Numbered from the stretch's first letter, positions 42,528 to 51,198 are shown. The stretch is 64,000 nucleotides of DNA from Agrobacterium arsenijevicii (GCA_000949895.1 JWIT01000003.1:310001-374000); one strand, 5' to 3'. The notes: generated by a model from the letters alone, not told the origin. Translations and numbers: made by a program.

Positions 42528-43991
42528 ATGCACAACGAACATGATTTTTCCGCAGCTGGCGACCGCCTTTCAACCTTCCCCGCTTTCTTCCGGGTCGAAG
42601 GACGGCAGGTTGCTGTTTTCGGAAATGGTGACGAAGCTTTTGCGAAGGTAAGGCTGCTCGCCAATACCAATGCGCATATCGTTGCCTATGCCGATCAGCC
42701 GGAAGCGGATTTTGCACATTATCTCCGTGAAAACGGCATCGGTCATCGGGCTTTGGGTTTCGCCAGCCAACTGATCGATGGCGCGACGCTGGTTTTCGCC
42801 GCCACCGGAAACGAGGCGCTGGACCGTGAGATCGTTTCTGCTGCGCGCGCAAAGAAAATCCCTGCCAATGCGGTGGATCAGCCGGAATTCTGTGATTTCT
42901 TCACGCCAGCACTCGTCGCCCGTGCGCCCGTCGCCATCGCCATCGGCACCGAAGGGGCAGGGCCGGTTCTTGCCCAGATGATCCGCGCGCGTATCGACCA
43001 GATGCTGTCTCCGTCGCTCGGCAAACTTGCGCGCCTCGCCGTGCAATATCGTGATGCCGCCGAGCAGAATGTTCCCAAGGGAGCCTTGCGGCGCAATTTC
43101 TGGCGGCGGTTCTTTTCCGGTGCTGTCGCGGATGCTGTTGCTCTCGGTGATACGCTTTCCGCCCGCGATGCCGCTGACCGTCTGCTGCAATCGCCCGAAC
43201 GCAGCGAAGGCCGTGTCTGGCTTGTCGGCGCCGGTCCGGGTGCTGAAGATCTGTTGACGCTGCGCGCACAGCGCGTGCTGATGGAGGCCGACGTCATCGT
43301 TTATGATGCGCTGGTGCCGCAGGCGATTGTCGATATGGGCCGCCGCGATGCCGAAAGACTGTCTGTCGGCAAGCGCAAGGGCTGCCATACGAAGTCGCAG
43401 GACGAGATCAACCGCCTGCTGGTGCGTCTCGGCAAGGACGGCAAGCGCGTCGTTCGCCTCAAATCCGGTGATCCGCTGGTCTATGGCCGGGCGGGTGAGG
43501 AAATGGCGGCGTTGCGTCAAGCCGGCATCGGCTACGAGATCGTCCCCGGCATCACTTCCGCCTTCGCCGCCGCTGCGGATTTCGAACTGCCGCTGACGCT
43601 GCGCGGTGTCGCCTCGTCGCTGATCTTCACTACCGGCCACGATCTGACCGGCGACGTTCTGCCCGATTGGGCCCGTCTTGCCGTTTCCGGCGCCACCATT
43701 GCCGTCTATATGGGCCGCAGCGTTGCCGCTTCGGTCGCGACAAGGCTGATCGAGGCGGGGCTGGGCGTGGAAACGACCGTAGCCGTCATCGAAAATGCCA
43801 GCCGCGCGGATCGCCGCCTGCTGCATGGCACTTTGAACGATCTGCCCGACCTCGAACATCGCCACGAACTGACCGGTCCGGTCATGGTCATCATCGGCGA
43901 TGCGGTGGCGGGCGCCAATTTTGACAGGTCCGAGGCGCTCGCGCTTGTTGCGCGGCCAGCGAACCTCAAACGGGAGTATGCAAATGGCTGA
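42528..43991 (+). CDS. cysG: Siroheme synthase CysG
   Basis: CysG makes siroheme from uroporphyrinogen III, the cofactor of the sulfite reductase encoded two genes downstream. The 487-aa product has an N-terminal precorrin-2 dehydrogenase/ferrochelatase domain (about 1-215; VAVFGNGDEAFAKVRLL, FAATGNEALD) and a C-terminal SUMT methyltransferase (about 225-487; VWLVGAGPGAEDLLTLRA, RLKSGDPLVYGRAGEE, VPGITSAFAAA). The ATG at 42528 is chosen; one at 42510 is possible. The reading frame stays open far upstream over the deaminase and mazG genes but this is chance. It overlaps the DUF2849 gene by 8 nt. Confidence 0.95.
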   Translation: MHNEHDFSAAGDRLSTFPAFFRVEGRQVAVFGNGDEAFAKVRLLANTNAHIVAYADQPEADFAHYLRENGIGHRALGFASQLIDGATLVFAATGNEALDREIVSAARAKKIPANAVDQPEFCDFFTPALVARAPVAIAIGTEGAGPVLAQMIRARIDQMLSPSLGKLARLAVQYRDAAEQNVPKGALRRNFWRRFFSGAVADAVALGDTLSARDAADRLLQSPERSEGRVWLVGAGPGAEDLLTLRAQRVLMEADVIVYDALVPQAIVDMGRRDAERLSVGKRKGCHTKSQDEINRLLVRLGKDGKRVVRLKSGDPLVYGRAGEEMAALRQAGIGYEIVPGITSAFAAAADFELPLTLRGVASSLIFTTGHDLTGDVLPDWARLAVSGATIAVYMGRSVAASVATRLIEAGLGVETTVAVIENASRADRRLLHGTLNDLPDLEHRHELTGPVMVIIGDAVAGANFDRSEALALVARPANLKREYANG

Positions 43992-44298
43992 CAAGGTTTT
44001 GACCGCCAACCGCCTGGGCGATGGTATCGCCGTCTGGCTCGACGCCAATGGCGAATGGACGGAGAACCTGCAGGACGCGATCGTTGCGCGCCATGCGGAG
44101 GCCGTTGCGTCGTTCGAGGAAATCGGCAAGCGCGATTTTTCCGCCAACAAGGTCGTCGACGTGAATATCGTCGATGTCATTGAGGAGAACGGCAAGCTTT
44201 GGCCGACGCGGCTTCGCGAGCGCATTCGCGCTGCCGGCCCGACCATGCACTATGCCAACGGCTTCAAGCCGGCCGATGCAGCATTTATCGCAGTCTGA
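43984..44298 (+). CDS. DUF2849-family protein of the sulfite-reduction operon
   Basis: A 104-aa protein opening ADKVLTANRLGDGIAVWLD, the usual N-terminus of DUF2849 proteins. It has no membrane segment or cysteine pair. It is found almost always between cysG and the sulfite/nitrite reductase gene in alphaproteobacteria, and a role in reductase assembly or as a small accessory subunit is often assumed, but not proven. It overlaps cysG by 8 nt (ATGGCTGA) and lies 8 nt before the reductase, so all three are translated from one message. Confidence 0.88.
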   Translation: MADKVLTANRLGDGIAVWLDANGEWTENLQDAIVARHAEAVASFEEIGKRDFSANKVVDVNIVDVIEENGKLWPTRLRERIRAAGPTMHYANGFKPADAAFIAV

Positions 44299-44306
44299 GG
44301 AAGAAT

Positions 44307-45977
44307 ATGTACCGTTACGACGAATTCGATCACGCATTTGTTGAAGGCCGCGTGGCACAGTTTCGCGATCAGGTAGAGCGCCGGCTGTCCGGCGAGCTGG
44401 CCGAGGACGCGTTCAAGCCGCTGCGCCTGATGAACGGCGTATACCTCCAGCTCCATGCCTACATGCTGCGCGTCGCCATTCCCTACGGTACGCTGAATTC
44501 CAAGCAGATGCGGATGCTGGCCCATATCGCCCGCAAATATGACCGGGGTTATGGCCACTTCACCACCCGCCAGAACATCCAGTACAACTGGCCGCGCCTG
44601 TCCGACACGCCGGACATCCTGTCCGAACTGGCGAGCGTGGAAATGCATGCGCTGCAGACTTCCGGCAACTGCATACGCAACGTTACTGCCGATCATTTCG
44701 CAGGGGCAGCCGCCGACGAAGTCGCCGATCCGCGCCCCTATGCGGAAATCCTGCGTCAGTGGTCTTCCGTACATCCGGAATTCTCGTTCCTGCCGCGCAA
44801 GTTCAAGATCGCGGTCACGGGTGCCGAGCGCGACCGCGCCGCCATTCAGGTTCACGATATCGGCCTGCACCTGAAAAAGAACGACAAGGGCGAGATCGGT
44901 TTTGCCGTTTATGTCGGTGGCGGGCAGGGTCGCACGCCAATGATCGCCAAGAAGATCCGCGATTTCCTGCCGGAAGAGGATCTCCTGTCCTACACCACGG
45001 CTGTCATGCGCGTTTATAACCTGCACGGCCGCCGTGACAACAAGTACAAGGCGCGCATCAAGATCCTCGTGCACGAGACGGGTGCGGAAGAGCTGGCCCG
45101 TCAGGTTGAGGTCGAGTTCGCGGAACTGAAAAACACCGAATTGAAGCTGCCGGATACGGATATCGCGGCAATCACCGCCTATTTCGCGCCGCCGGCATTG
45201 CAGGACCGTCCCGAGGGCTGGGAAAGCCTGGCGCGCTGGAAGCGGGCGGATGAGGGTTTTGCCCGCTTCGTCGAACAGAATGTCGCGCCGCACAAGCATC
45301 CCGATTACGGCATGGTGACGATCTCGCTGAAGCCGATCGGCGGCATCCCCGGCGATGCGACCGACGAGCAGATGGAACTTGTCGCCGATATCGCCGAGGA
45401 ATATGCTTTCGACGAAATCCGCATCAGCCACGAGCAGAACATCATCCTGCCGCATGTGGCGCTGGCCGATCTCGAGCCGGTCTATCGCGCGCTGGTGGGT
45501 GCGGGACTGGCAACCGCCAACGCCGGGCTGATCACCGATATCATTGCCTGTCCCGGGCTGGACTATTGCGCGCTTGCCAATGCGCGCTCCATTCCGCTGG
45601 CGCAGGAAATCTCCACCCGTTTCGGCGCGCATGAGCGTCAGTTGGAGATCGGTGAGTTGAAGATAAAGATTTCCGGCTGCATCAATGCCTGCGGCCACCA
45701 CCATGTCGGCCATATCGGCCTTCTGGGCGTGGAAAAGAAGGGTGCCGAACTCTACCAGATCACGCTTGGCGGGTCGGGCGACGAAAATACCTCGATTGGT
45801 GAGATCATCGGTCGCGGTTTCGAGCCGGAAAAAGTGACCGACGCGGTGGAAACCATCGTCGACACCTATCTGGGCTTGCGCCTTTCGAAGGAAGAGAATT
45901 TCCTCGAAGCCTATCGCCGTGTCGGACCGCAGCCTTTCAAGGATGCGCTCTACGGTTCCGCCGCTGAAGCCGCCTGA
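44307..45977 (+). CDS. cysI: Siroheme-dependent nitrite/sulfite reductase (CysI type)
   Basis: A 556-aa hemoprotein with two ferredoxin-like half-domains and two siroheme/[4Fe-4S] half-domains. The cluster ligands are in CPGLDYC (C-x5-C) and CINACGHHHVGH (C-x3-C), near residues 415-465. HFTTRQNIQYNW is the substrate- and siroheme-contacting segment. Sulfite is the likely substrate because the gene lies with cysG, DUF2849 and DUF934; a nitrite-reductase role is the alternative. GAGGAAGA precedes the ATG at 44307. Confidence 0.93.
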   Translation: MYRYDEFDHAFVEGRVAQFRDQVERRLSGELAEDAFKPLRLMNGVYLQLHAYMLRVAIPYGTLNSKQMRMLAHIARKYDRGYGHFTTRQNIQYNWPRLSDTPDILSELASVEMHALQTSGNCIRNVTADHFAGAAADEVADPRPYAEILRQWSSVHPEFSFLPRKFKIAVTGAERDRAAIQVHDIGLHLKKNDKGEIGFAVYVGGGQGRTPMIAKKIRDFLPEEDLLSYTTAVMRVYNLHGRRDNKYKARIKILVHETGAEELARQVEVEFAELKNTELKLPDTDIAAITAYFAPPALQDRPEGWESLARWKRADEGFARFVEQNVAPHKHPDYGMVTISLKPIGGIPGDATDEQMELVADIAEEYAFDEIRISHEQNIILPHVALADLEPVYRALVGAGLATANAGLITDIIACPGLDYCALANARSIPLAQEISTRFGAHERQLEIGELKIKISGCINACGHHHVGHIGLLGVEKKGAELYQITLGGSGDENTSIGEIIGRGFEPEKVTDAVETIVDTYLGLRLSKEENFLEAYRRVGPQPFKDALYGSAAEAA

Positions 45978-45987
45978 GGAGATCGAC

Positions 45988-46494
45988 ATGACGAAAATCT
46001 GGAACCGCGACGGCTTCGTGGAAAACGATCCCTGGGTGATTGAAACGGAAGAAGTGAAGGCAACTGCCGAGCAGAAGCCGGTGCTGCCGCTTGCCGATTT
46101 CCTTGTCCGTGCCGCTGAAAGCAACGATATCGGCCTCGGCGTTCTCATCGCGCCTGCCGACGATGTCACGCGGCTCGAGCCCTATCTCGACCGTATCGAC
46201 CTCGTCGCCGTCAGCTTTCCGGCCTTTAATGACGGCCGCGGTTTCAGCCACGCCTCGCTGCTGCGCAGCCGTCTTGATTTTGCGGGCGAGGTGAGGGCCG
46301 TTGGCGATGTGCTGATCGACCAGGTGCCGCTGATGCTGCGCACCGGCTTTACCAGCTTTGCGGTGACGAACGACACGGCGATCCGTCGTCTGTCCGAAAA
46401 TCGCCTGCCGGAGATCCCGGTTTATTACCAGCCGACGGCTCGGCCGGCGAGTGGTAGTGAGGCCTATAGCTGGCGCCGCCGTGCGGCCCAATGA
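45988..46494 (+). CDS. DUF934-family protein of the sulfite-reduction operon
   Basis: A 168-aa protein of the DUF934 family: the N-terminal KIWNRDGFVENDPWVIETE leader, then DRIDLVAVSFPAFNDGRGFSHA, which is the family's signature with the FNDGRGFS motif. It is always coupled to assimilatory sulfite reductase genes and sometimes annotated as an oxidoreductase, without biochemical proof. GAGGAGATC precedes the ATG at 45988, 10 nt after cysI. The frame would also allow a longer start inside cysI; that is unlikely. Confidence 0.9.
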   Translation: MTKIWNRDGFVENDPWVIETEEVKATAEQKPVLPLADFLVRAAESNDIGLGVLIAPADDVTRLEPYLDRIDLVAVSFPAFNDGRGFSHASLLRSRLDFAGEVRAVGDVLIDQVPLMLRTGFTSFAVTNDTAIRRLSENRLPEIPVYYQPTARPASGSEAYSWRRRAAQ

Positions 46495-46561
46495 CACGTT
46501 GCGTGGAAATATGAGTTTCGGATACATATTTTCTGTGCATGGCAGTATTGATATTCTCATG

Positions 46562-46590
46562 CCTTCAAACCGCGACAAAAATGGTATAAT
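46562..46590 (+). promoter_or_regulatory. Putative promoter for fpr
   Basis: A perfect TATAAT at 46585-46590 lies 48 nt before the fpr ATG, with a weak -35 (CCTTCA at 46562-46567) at 17 nt. This suggests fpr has its own promoter besides read-through from the DUF934 gene 144 nt upstream. Confidence 0.4.
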
Positions 46591-46638
46591 TGCCCGGTCG
46601 AAGAATGTCGCTTATCGAATGAATGGACGGAACCTGAA

Positions 46639-47451
46639 ATGAACGCGCCAGCCAAGACGGAAGATTTCGCGATCAAGATACCTGATGGTGTTTACGCCGA
46701 GACGGTTTTGTCGGTGGAGCATTATACGGATCACCTGTTCCGTTTCCGCATGACGCGTCCGGCCGGCTTCCGTTTCCGTTCCGGCGAATTCGCCATGATC
46801 GGCCTGATGGTCGGCGAAAAGCCAATCTACCGCGCCTATTCCATCGCCAGCCCCGCTTGGGATGAGGAACTGGAATTCTTCTCGATCAAGGTTCCTGATG
46901 GTCCGCTGACGTCGCATCTCCAGGCGATCAAGCCCGGCGACACCGTGCTGATGCGCAAGAAGCCGACGGGTACGCTGGTTCTGGATGCGCTGACACCGGG
47001 CAGACGGCTTTACATGTTCTCGACCGGCACCGGCATTGCGCCTTTCGCGAGCCTGATCCGCGATCCGGATACCTATGAAAAGTTCGAAGAGGTCATCCTC
47101 ACCCACACCTGCCGCGATGTGGCCGAACTGAAATACGGTTTCGATCTGGTCGATGAAATCAGGAACCATGAATTCCTGAACGAGATCGTTGGCGACAAGC
47201 TCAAGCATTACGCGACCGTCACCCGCGAGGATTACCCCTTCCAGGGCCGTATCACCACGCTGATCGAGAACGGCAAGCTGTTTGCGGATCTCGGTGTTCC
47301 CGCACTCGATCCCGAAATCGATCGCGGCATGATCTGCGGTTCTTCCGCGATGCTGAAGGACACCAAGGAACTGCTTGAAAAGGCTGGCCTTACCGAAGGC
47401 GCCAACAATAAGCCTGCCGAGTTCGTCATCGAGCGCGCTTTCGTCGGATAA
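46639..47451 (+). CDS. fpr: Ferredoxin/flavodoxin-NADP reductase
   Basis: A 270-aa FAD protein that moves electrons between NADPH and ferredoxin or flavodoxin. It shows the FAD-binding RAYSIASPAWDEELEFFSIKVP (YS-type motif) about residues 70-90, the phosphate loop GPLTSHLQAIKPGD, and the NADP-binding STGTGIAPFASLIRDP; it ends in a C-terminal FVG with a terminal aromatic region, matching the subclass seen in proteobacteria. It may supply reductant to the sulfite reductase encoded just upstream, since no cysJ flavoprotein gene is present. A T-rich terminator follows. Confidence 0.94.
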   Translation: MNAPAKTEDFAIKIPDGVYAETVLSVEHYTDHLFRFRMTRPAGFRFRSGEFAMIGLMVGEKPIYRAYSIASPAWDEELEFFSIKVPDGPLTSHLQAIKPGDTVLMRKKPTGTLVLDALTPGRRLYMFSTGTGIAPFASLIRDPDTYEKFEEVILTHTCRDVAELKYGFDLVDEIRNHEFLNEIVGDKLKHYATVTREDYPFQGRITTLIENGKLFADLGVPALDPEIDRGMICGSSAMLKDTKELLEKAGLTEGANNKPAEFVIERAFVG

Positions 47452-47474
47452 TCCGACGTCCGATTAGGTTTATG

Positions 47475-47501
47475 AAGGAGGTCGCAAGGCCTCCTTTTTT
47501 T
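47475..47501 (+). terminator. Intrinsic terminator downstream of fpr
   Basis: Stem AAGGAGG (47475-47481) and CCTCCTT (47490-47496) with an 8-nt loop and a T run to 47501, 23 nt after the fpr stop. The stem sequence resembles a ribosome-binding site but no start codon follows. Confidence 0.88.
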
Positions 47502-47698
47502 GTTGCAGCGTCGCTACGACAACGGGCATCACGATGCCCAGAAGTCCGGCGCTGGCGAGAAATATCTGTGCCCGTATCTGGTTGCATTGGCACGACCGAA
47601 ACATAAGTCCTTCAATGTTTTGGTCGTTGCGAACAGGCCGAAGGAACGTTTCGCGGTGCAAGCGAGTTAGTCTTCGTGGAAAAAAACGGATACTCGCC

Positions 47699-48202
47699 AT
47701 GAAGACCAAGGCTCTCGCAATTTTATTTTCTGCCGGATTGCTCGGCGCACAGCCCGCACATGCGGACGAACGCGAATTCCTCTCGTCGCTGAAAGGCACA
47801 TGGGCGGGCAAGGGAACTGTGATTACCCGCATCGGCACGCCGCCGATCAACGTGAACTGCACGCTGAATTCCAATGCGGGGGCATCGTCGCTCAACATGT
47901 CCGGCACCTGCCGGGGACTTCTCGTGGTAAGGCGCGCAATCGCCGCCGACCTCTCGGCGAAGGGTGGCCGCTATAGCGGCGCCTATACCGGCCCTTCCGG
48001 TCGTCCGTCTGCCCTTTCCGGCACAAGGCAGGGAAACGCAATCAACCTCACGGTTCGCTGGAACCGCGATATCAACGGTGACCGCGTCGCCGCCATGACG
48101 ATTGAGAAGGTTGGCGACAACGGCCTGCGGCTGCGCACCACCGACAAGGATGGCAGGACCGGCAAAACGGTGGTGACGAGTGATATCCGGCTGGTACGCT
48201 GA
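47699..48202 (+). CDS. Secreted hypothetical protein
   Basis: I do not recognise a named family. The 167-aa product has a clear Sec signal peptide (about 1-22, ending AQPAHA) and a mature domain of about 145 aa that is beta-rich, with WAGKGTVITRIG near the N-terminus and two Cys (in NCTLNS and GTCRGL) that could form a disulfide in the periplasm. The pattern looks like a small lipocalin-like or beta-barrel domain, but this is only impression. It is a single gene between the fpr terminator and the convergent EEP gene. Confidence 0.8.
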   Translation: MKTKALAILFSAGLLGAQPAHADEREFLSSLKGTWAGKGTVITRIGTPPINVNCTLNSNAGASSLNMSGTCRGLLVVRRAIAADLSAKGGRYSGAYTGPSGRPSALSGTRQGNAINLTVRWNRDINGDRVAAMTIEKVGDNGLRLRTTDKDGRTGKTVVTSDIRLVR

Positions 48203-48242
48203 CGCAGCCGGTAGTGAATGACGGATGAGGTGCTCCGGGTAT

Positions 48243-49046
48243 TTAGCTGAATTCGAGCAGCAAAGGGCAGTGGTCCGAGACCTCCGGCTGTCTCACCACA
48301 TGGAAGTGATCGACGTTCACAGCCGGATTGACCAGCATGTAGTCAGCATAACGGTTCGCTTTGGCATAATGCGAGGTCCGGGTGTCGGTAAAGCCGCGTG
48401 TCGCGACAAGTTCGATGAGATCCAGTTCCTTCAGCACAGTGAAGGTCTCACTGTCAGGCAGGACATTAAAATCACCGCAGACGACGATCCGGTCGCCATC
48501 TTCAGCAATGTTTTTGACCAGTTGTACGAGGCGTTTTGCCTGCGCCAGACGGGTGGGGATATCGTGTTTGCCGTTGAGGTCGCGCAGCCCGTGCATATGG
48601 GCGATGACGGCCGGCTGACCGGTGGTGAAGTCGAAAACCCTGATGGCGTGGCCCGTGCGTGACCGTGGATGTTCGCCATATCCGTCCGCAGAGAAGGTGC
48701 CATGCACGAACCCTTGCGCCTGCGCAACGATGGCGATGGACTTACGCACGAAGGTCGCCAGACCCCATTGCGAAGGATATCTAGTCTCGCCGTGCCAGAG
48801 ATCACCCTGCGCCGCCGGACAGAAGATCGCCAGATGATCCGGCAAGGCCTCGGCGATATCGTGGAAGAAGTTCGCCCTTTGCGGCAGGTCGATACCGTGA
48901 TCGCGGTAGCTCAGCCAGTCCTGCAAGGCAGTCGGTGTGCGCACCACCTCTTGCAGGCACAGAATATCGGGATCGGATGAGGCGATATAGGGAACAAGCT
49001 CGTCATGAAGCTTTCCGCCCCAACCATTCAGGCAAATCAGACGCAT
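48243..49046 (-). CDS. Endonuclease/exonuclease/phosphatase (EEP) family protein
   Basis: A 267-aa phosphodiesterase of the DNase I/EEP superfamily. Motifs appear in order: N-terminal RLICLNGWGG, metal Glu in ILCLQEVVR, GDFNVLPDSETF, and the C-terminal catalytic SDHCPLLLEFS. No signal peptide is seen, so it acts inside the cell. Substrates in the family range from DNA to phospholipids and inositol phosphates, so it cannot be named more precisely. It lies alone, convergent with the secreted hypothetical. Confidence 0.87.
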   Translation of the reverse strand: MRLICLNGWGGKLHDELVPYIASSDPDILCLQEVVRTPTALQDWLSYRDHGIDLPQRANFFHDIAEALPDHLAIFCPAAQGDLWHGETRYPSQWGLATFVRKSIAIVAQAQGFVHGTFSADGYGEHPRSRTGHAIRVFDFTTGQPAVIAHMHGLRDLNGKHDIPTRLAQAKRLVQLVKNIAEDGDRIVVCGDFNVLPDSETFTVLKELDLIELVATRGFTDTRTSHYAKANRYADYMLVNPAVNVDHFHVVRQPEVSDHCPLLLEFS

Positions 49047-49145
49047 TTACACTCCATACCCGCTTGATTGCGGCATCCGTTTTAGCATGGAACTTGTGAC
49101 GATCAATCGTGTGTGGCGAGGTCGTGAAACGTTGCCATTGTAACG

Positions 49146-49170
49146 AAAAAGGCCCGGATCGCTCCGGGCC
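49146..49170 (-). terminator. Intrinsic terminator downstream of the fasciclin gene
   Basis: On the minus strand, stem GGCCCGG/CCGGGCC (49151-49157 and 49164-49170, loop ATCGCT) is followed by T (A run at 49146-49150). It lies 34 nt after the stop of the fasciclin gene. An identical stem-loop occurs at 51295-51314 after gcvP. Confidence 0.88.
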
Positions 49171-49203
49171 TTTGTATGTGCCAGTCGTCTGCCGTTCGCT
49201 AAA

Positions 49204-49761
49204 TTACATCTTCGGCAGCAGCACCTTGTCTATGACGTGAATGACGCCGTTGGATTGCTTGACGTCAGCGATGGTTACGTGAGCAACCGTGCCGTTCTCG
49301 TCCGTCAGGGTAATTTTACCCATGCTTTCCTTGGCCTTAAGCACGCAGCCGCCGACCGTCTTCACGTCATGCTCGCCTTTGTCGTCCTTGATCATCTTTT
49401 CGATGGCGGTTGACAGTGCATTGGCGGCAACCACGTGGCAGGTCAGCACTTTGACCAGCTTTTCCTTGTTCTCCGGCTTCAGAAGATCGTCGACCGCACC
49501 CTTCGGAAGGGCCGCGAAAGCTTCGTTGGTCGGTGCGAACACGGTGAACGGACCTTTGCCTTGAAGCGTTTCGACAAGACCGGCGGCCTTCACCGCAGCG
49601 ACGAGCGTGGTGTGGTCTTTCGAGTTCATCGCATTTTCAACAATGTTCTTGTTCTCGAACATCGCAGCGCCGCCAACCTTGGGGTTTGCGGCATAAGCGG
49701 AAACCATGCCGATGGAAAGAGCTGCGGCCAGCGTCAGGGCGCGAACAGAAACTTTGTACAT
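49204..49761 (-). CDS. Secreted fasciclin (FAS1) domain protein
   Basis: The 185-aa product has a Sec signal peptide (1-24, cleavage after SAYA) and one FAS1 domain (about 38-185) with the H1 motif FTVFAPTNEAFAALPKG and a C-terminal H2-like segment NGVIHVIDKVLLP. FAS1 proteins mediate adhesion or cell-surface stability. Start ATG 49761 follows a strong AAGGAGGAAT. Located directly beyond an anti-sigma and sigma pair on the same strand, with its own terminator; it is a plausible regulon member. A similar FAS1 gene near sigma factors occurs in other rhizobia by recall, not checked. Confidence 0.93.
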   Translation of the reverse strand: MYKVSVRALTLAAALSIGMVSAYAANPKVGGAAMFENKNIVENAMNSKDHTTLVAAVKAAGLVETLQGKGPFTVFAPTNEAFAALPKGAVDDLLKPENKEKLVKVLTCHVVAANALSTAIEKMIKDDKGEHDVKTVGGCVLKAKESMGKITLTDENGTVAHVTIADVKQSNGVIHVIDKVLLPKM

Positions 49762-49843
49762 CGTAATTCCTCCTTGGTGACATCCTCGCCCCGAAAGGTA
49801 GTCCTTCCAGTGGCCGCTATCGGTCATCCGTAGCAACACAAGA

Positions 49844-49870
49844 GACGGAGGTTGGCCCCGGGAAGTTTCA
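49844..49870 (-). promoter_or_regulatory. Candidate ECF-type promoter before the fasciclin gene
   Basis: On the minus strand TGAAAC (49865-49870) and CGTC (49844-49847) are 17 nt apart, like a -35 and -10 of ECF sigma promoters (GAAC-type and CGTC-type). It would start transcription about 77 nt before the ATG. The same pair is not visible upstream of the sigma gene, so autoregulation is not supported by this motif. Confidence 0.25.
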
Positions 49871-49927
49871 GGCAAGCCAAGAAAAATGATAAATAGCTGA
49901 TTTTAAAAAGGATTAACTGCGTGCTTG

Positions 49928-50644
49928 TTACAGGCGACGCGCAGTACCCGAAGCCACGATCGGGCCGGTGGGAAGGCCGGTGGGCGAACCACCGAACGGC
50001 TCAAGGCTCACGGCAAATACGGAACCTTCACCGAGGCTACCCTGTATCTCGGGCGAAATGACCATGTCGGCATCAACAGCCGCATTGATGATACCGAGCG
50101 ATTTCGGATTGCCCGCCGGCGGCACCAGCCACAGTTCGAGCGACCGGCGTTCGCCGCCATCTGCTGCAACGGGCGTGATCTTCAGGCGTCCGCTCGACGC
50201 GTCGTAGGACGCCACGAGATCGATCACGTTGCCGGGGGCTGTGAGGTTTGCAACGAGTGGCGCCGCCTGCCTGCTATCAGGCGGAAGCAGACCTGATACA
50301 AAGGCTATCGCGACGACAGCCGCAAGCGACGAGACAAGCGATACGCCGCGCCAGAAGACGAGCGACTGCCAAAGCGAACTGGCGGCATTATCGGGGCGGT
50401 CGGCGAACAGGCGCTTTTCGATGCGGTTGAACACCGAGGCATCGGGGGGAATCTCGCCATAGGCATCGTTGAACGTCGTGGTATCGCTCTGCCAGCGCTC
50501 CACGAGGCGCTGAAAGTCGGCATCATCAGCCATGCGCTTTTCGACCATCCGGCGCTTTTCCAGCGAAAGAAGGCCAAGCACGTATTCAGCCGCCAGGACT
50601 TCATCCTGCGGAGTGTTGCCATGACTATGTTCGCCAGATGTCAT
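49928..50644 (-). CDS. Anti-sigma factor (RskA-like)
   Basis: A 238-aa membrane protein that probably binds the adjacent sigma factor. The N-terminal cytosolic domain (about 1-100) has the anti-sigma start DEVLAAEYVLGLLSLEKRR but no HxxxCxxC zinc site, so it is the zinc-free type. One membrane helix is at about 101-120, then a periplasmic beta-rich domain (about 125-238) as in the RskA family. The ATG at 50644 overlaps the sigma stop by ATGA; a longer frame to 50806 runs into the sigma gene and is not used. Co-expression with its target is thus built in. Confidence 0.9.
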   Translation of the reverse strand: MTSGEHSHGNTPQDEVLAAEYVLGLLSLEKRRMVEKRMADDADFQRLVERWQSDTTTFNDAYGEIPPDASVFNRIEKRLFADRPDNAASSLWQSLVFWRGVSLVSSLAAVVAIAFVSGLLPPDSRQAAPLVANLTAPGNVIDLVASYDASSGRLKITPVAADGGERRSLELWLVPPAGNPKSLGIINAAVDADMVISPEIQGSLGEGSVFAVSLEPFGGSPTGLPTGPIVASGTARRL

Positions 50645-51198
50645 CGTTCCATGCACTCTCTCAGTTTCAGCAGGCTGCGGCGAAGCCATGTCCGCACCGT
50701 GTTGAGCGGCGCATTCATCTCCTCGGCCAGTTCCGCATAACTCAAACCCTCCACATAGGCTCGCCGCACGGCAGCAGCCTGATCCGGCCGCAGCTCCTCC
50801 ATGCATCTATCGATCCGCCGGCCTTCATCGCGCATCACGATTTGCATTTCCGGGTCGGGGGTCGATTGGTCTTCAAGGTCCAGCACGGCATCGATGTCGT
50901 CGCTCACGGGCTTTCGCGCCCGGATGAGGTCGATACAGTGGTTTCGAGCGACAGTGGCGAGCCAGGCCAAAGCATGCCCCGAACGACTTGCGAAGGAATG
51001 CGCTCTCTGCCAGATCCTGACATAGATTTCCTGTAGCGCCTCTTCCGCATCCGTCCGGTCTTTCAAGATACGGATGCAGATCGCAAAAAGTTTCGGGCTG
51101 GTTGCCTGATAAAGTGCGGAAAATGCGGAGCGGTCTCCGAGCGCAACGCGCCCGATCAGGACAGCAATTTCGTCGCCTTGCATCCGCGCACTCTCCAT
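50641..51198 (-). CDS. ECF-type RNA polymerase sigma factor
   Basis: A 185-aa sigma-70 of group 4. Region 2 (about 25-90) has ALYQATSPKLFAICIRILKD and EALQEIYVRIWQRA with ARNHCIDLIRARKP; region 4 (about 125-180) has the HTH YVEGLSYAELAEEMNAPLNTVRTWLRR. No region 1 or 3. The ATG at 51198 follows AGGGAAG; an ATG at 51183 is possible. It resembles the SigK/RpoE group whose partner is RskA-type, in agreement with the next gene. The signal is unknown. Confidence 0.93.
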   Translation of the reverse strand: MESARMQGDEIAVLIGRVALGDRSAFSALYQATSPKLFAICIRILKDRTDAEEALQEIYVRIWQRAHSFASRSGHALAWLATVARNHCIDLIRARKPVSDDIDAVLDLEDQSTPDPEMQIVMRDEGRRIDRCMEELRPDQAAAVRRAYVEGLSYAELAEEMNAPLNTVRTWLRRSLLKLRECMER

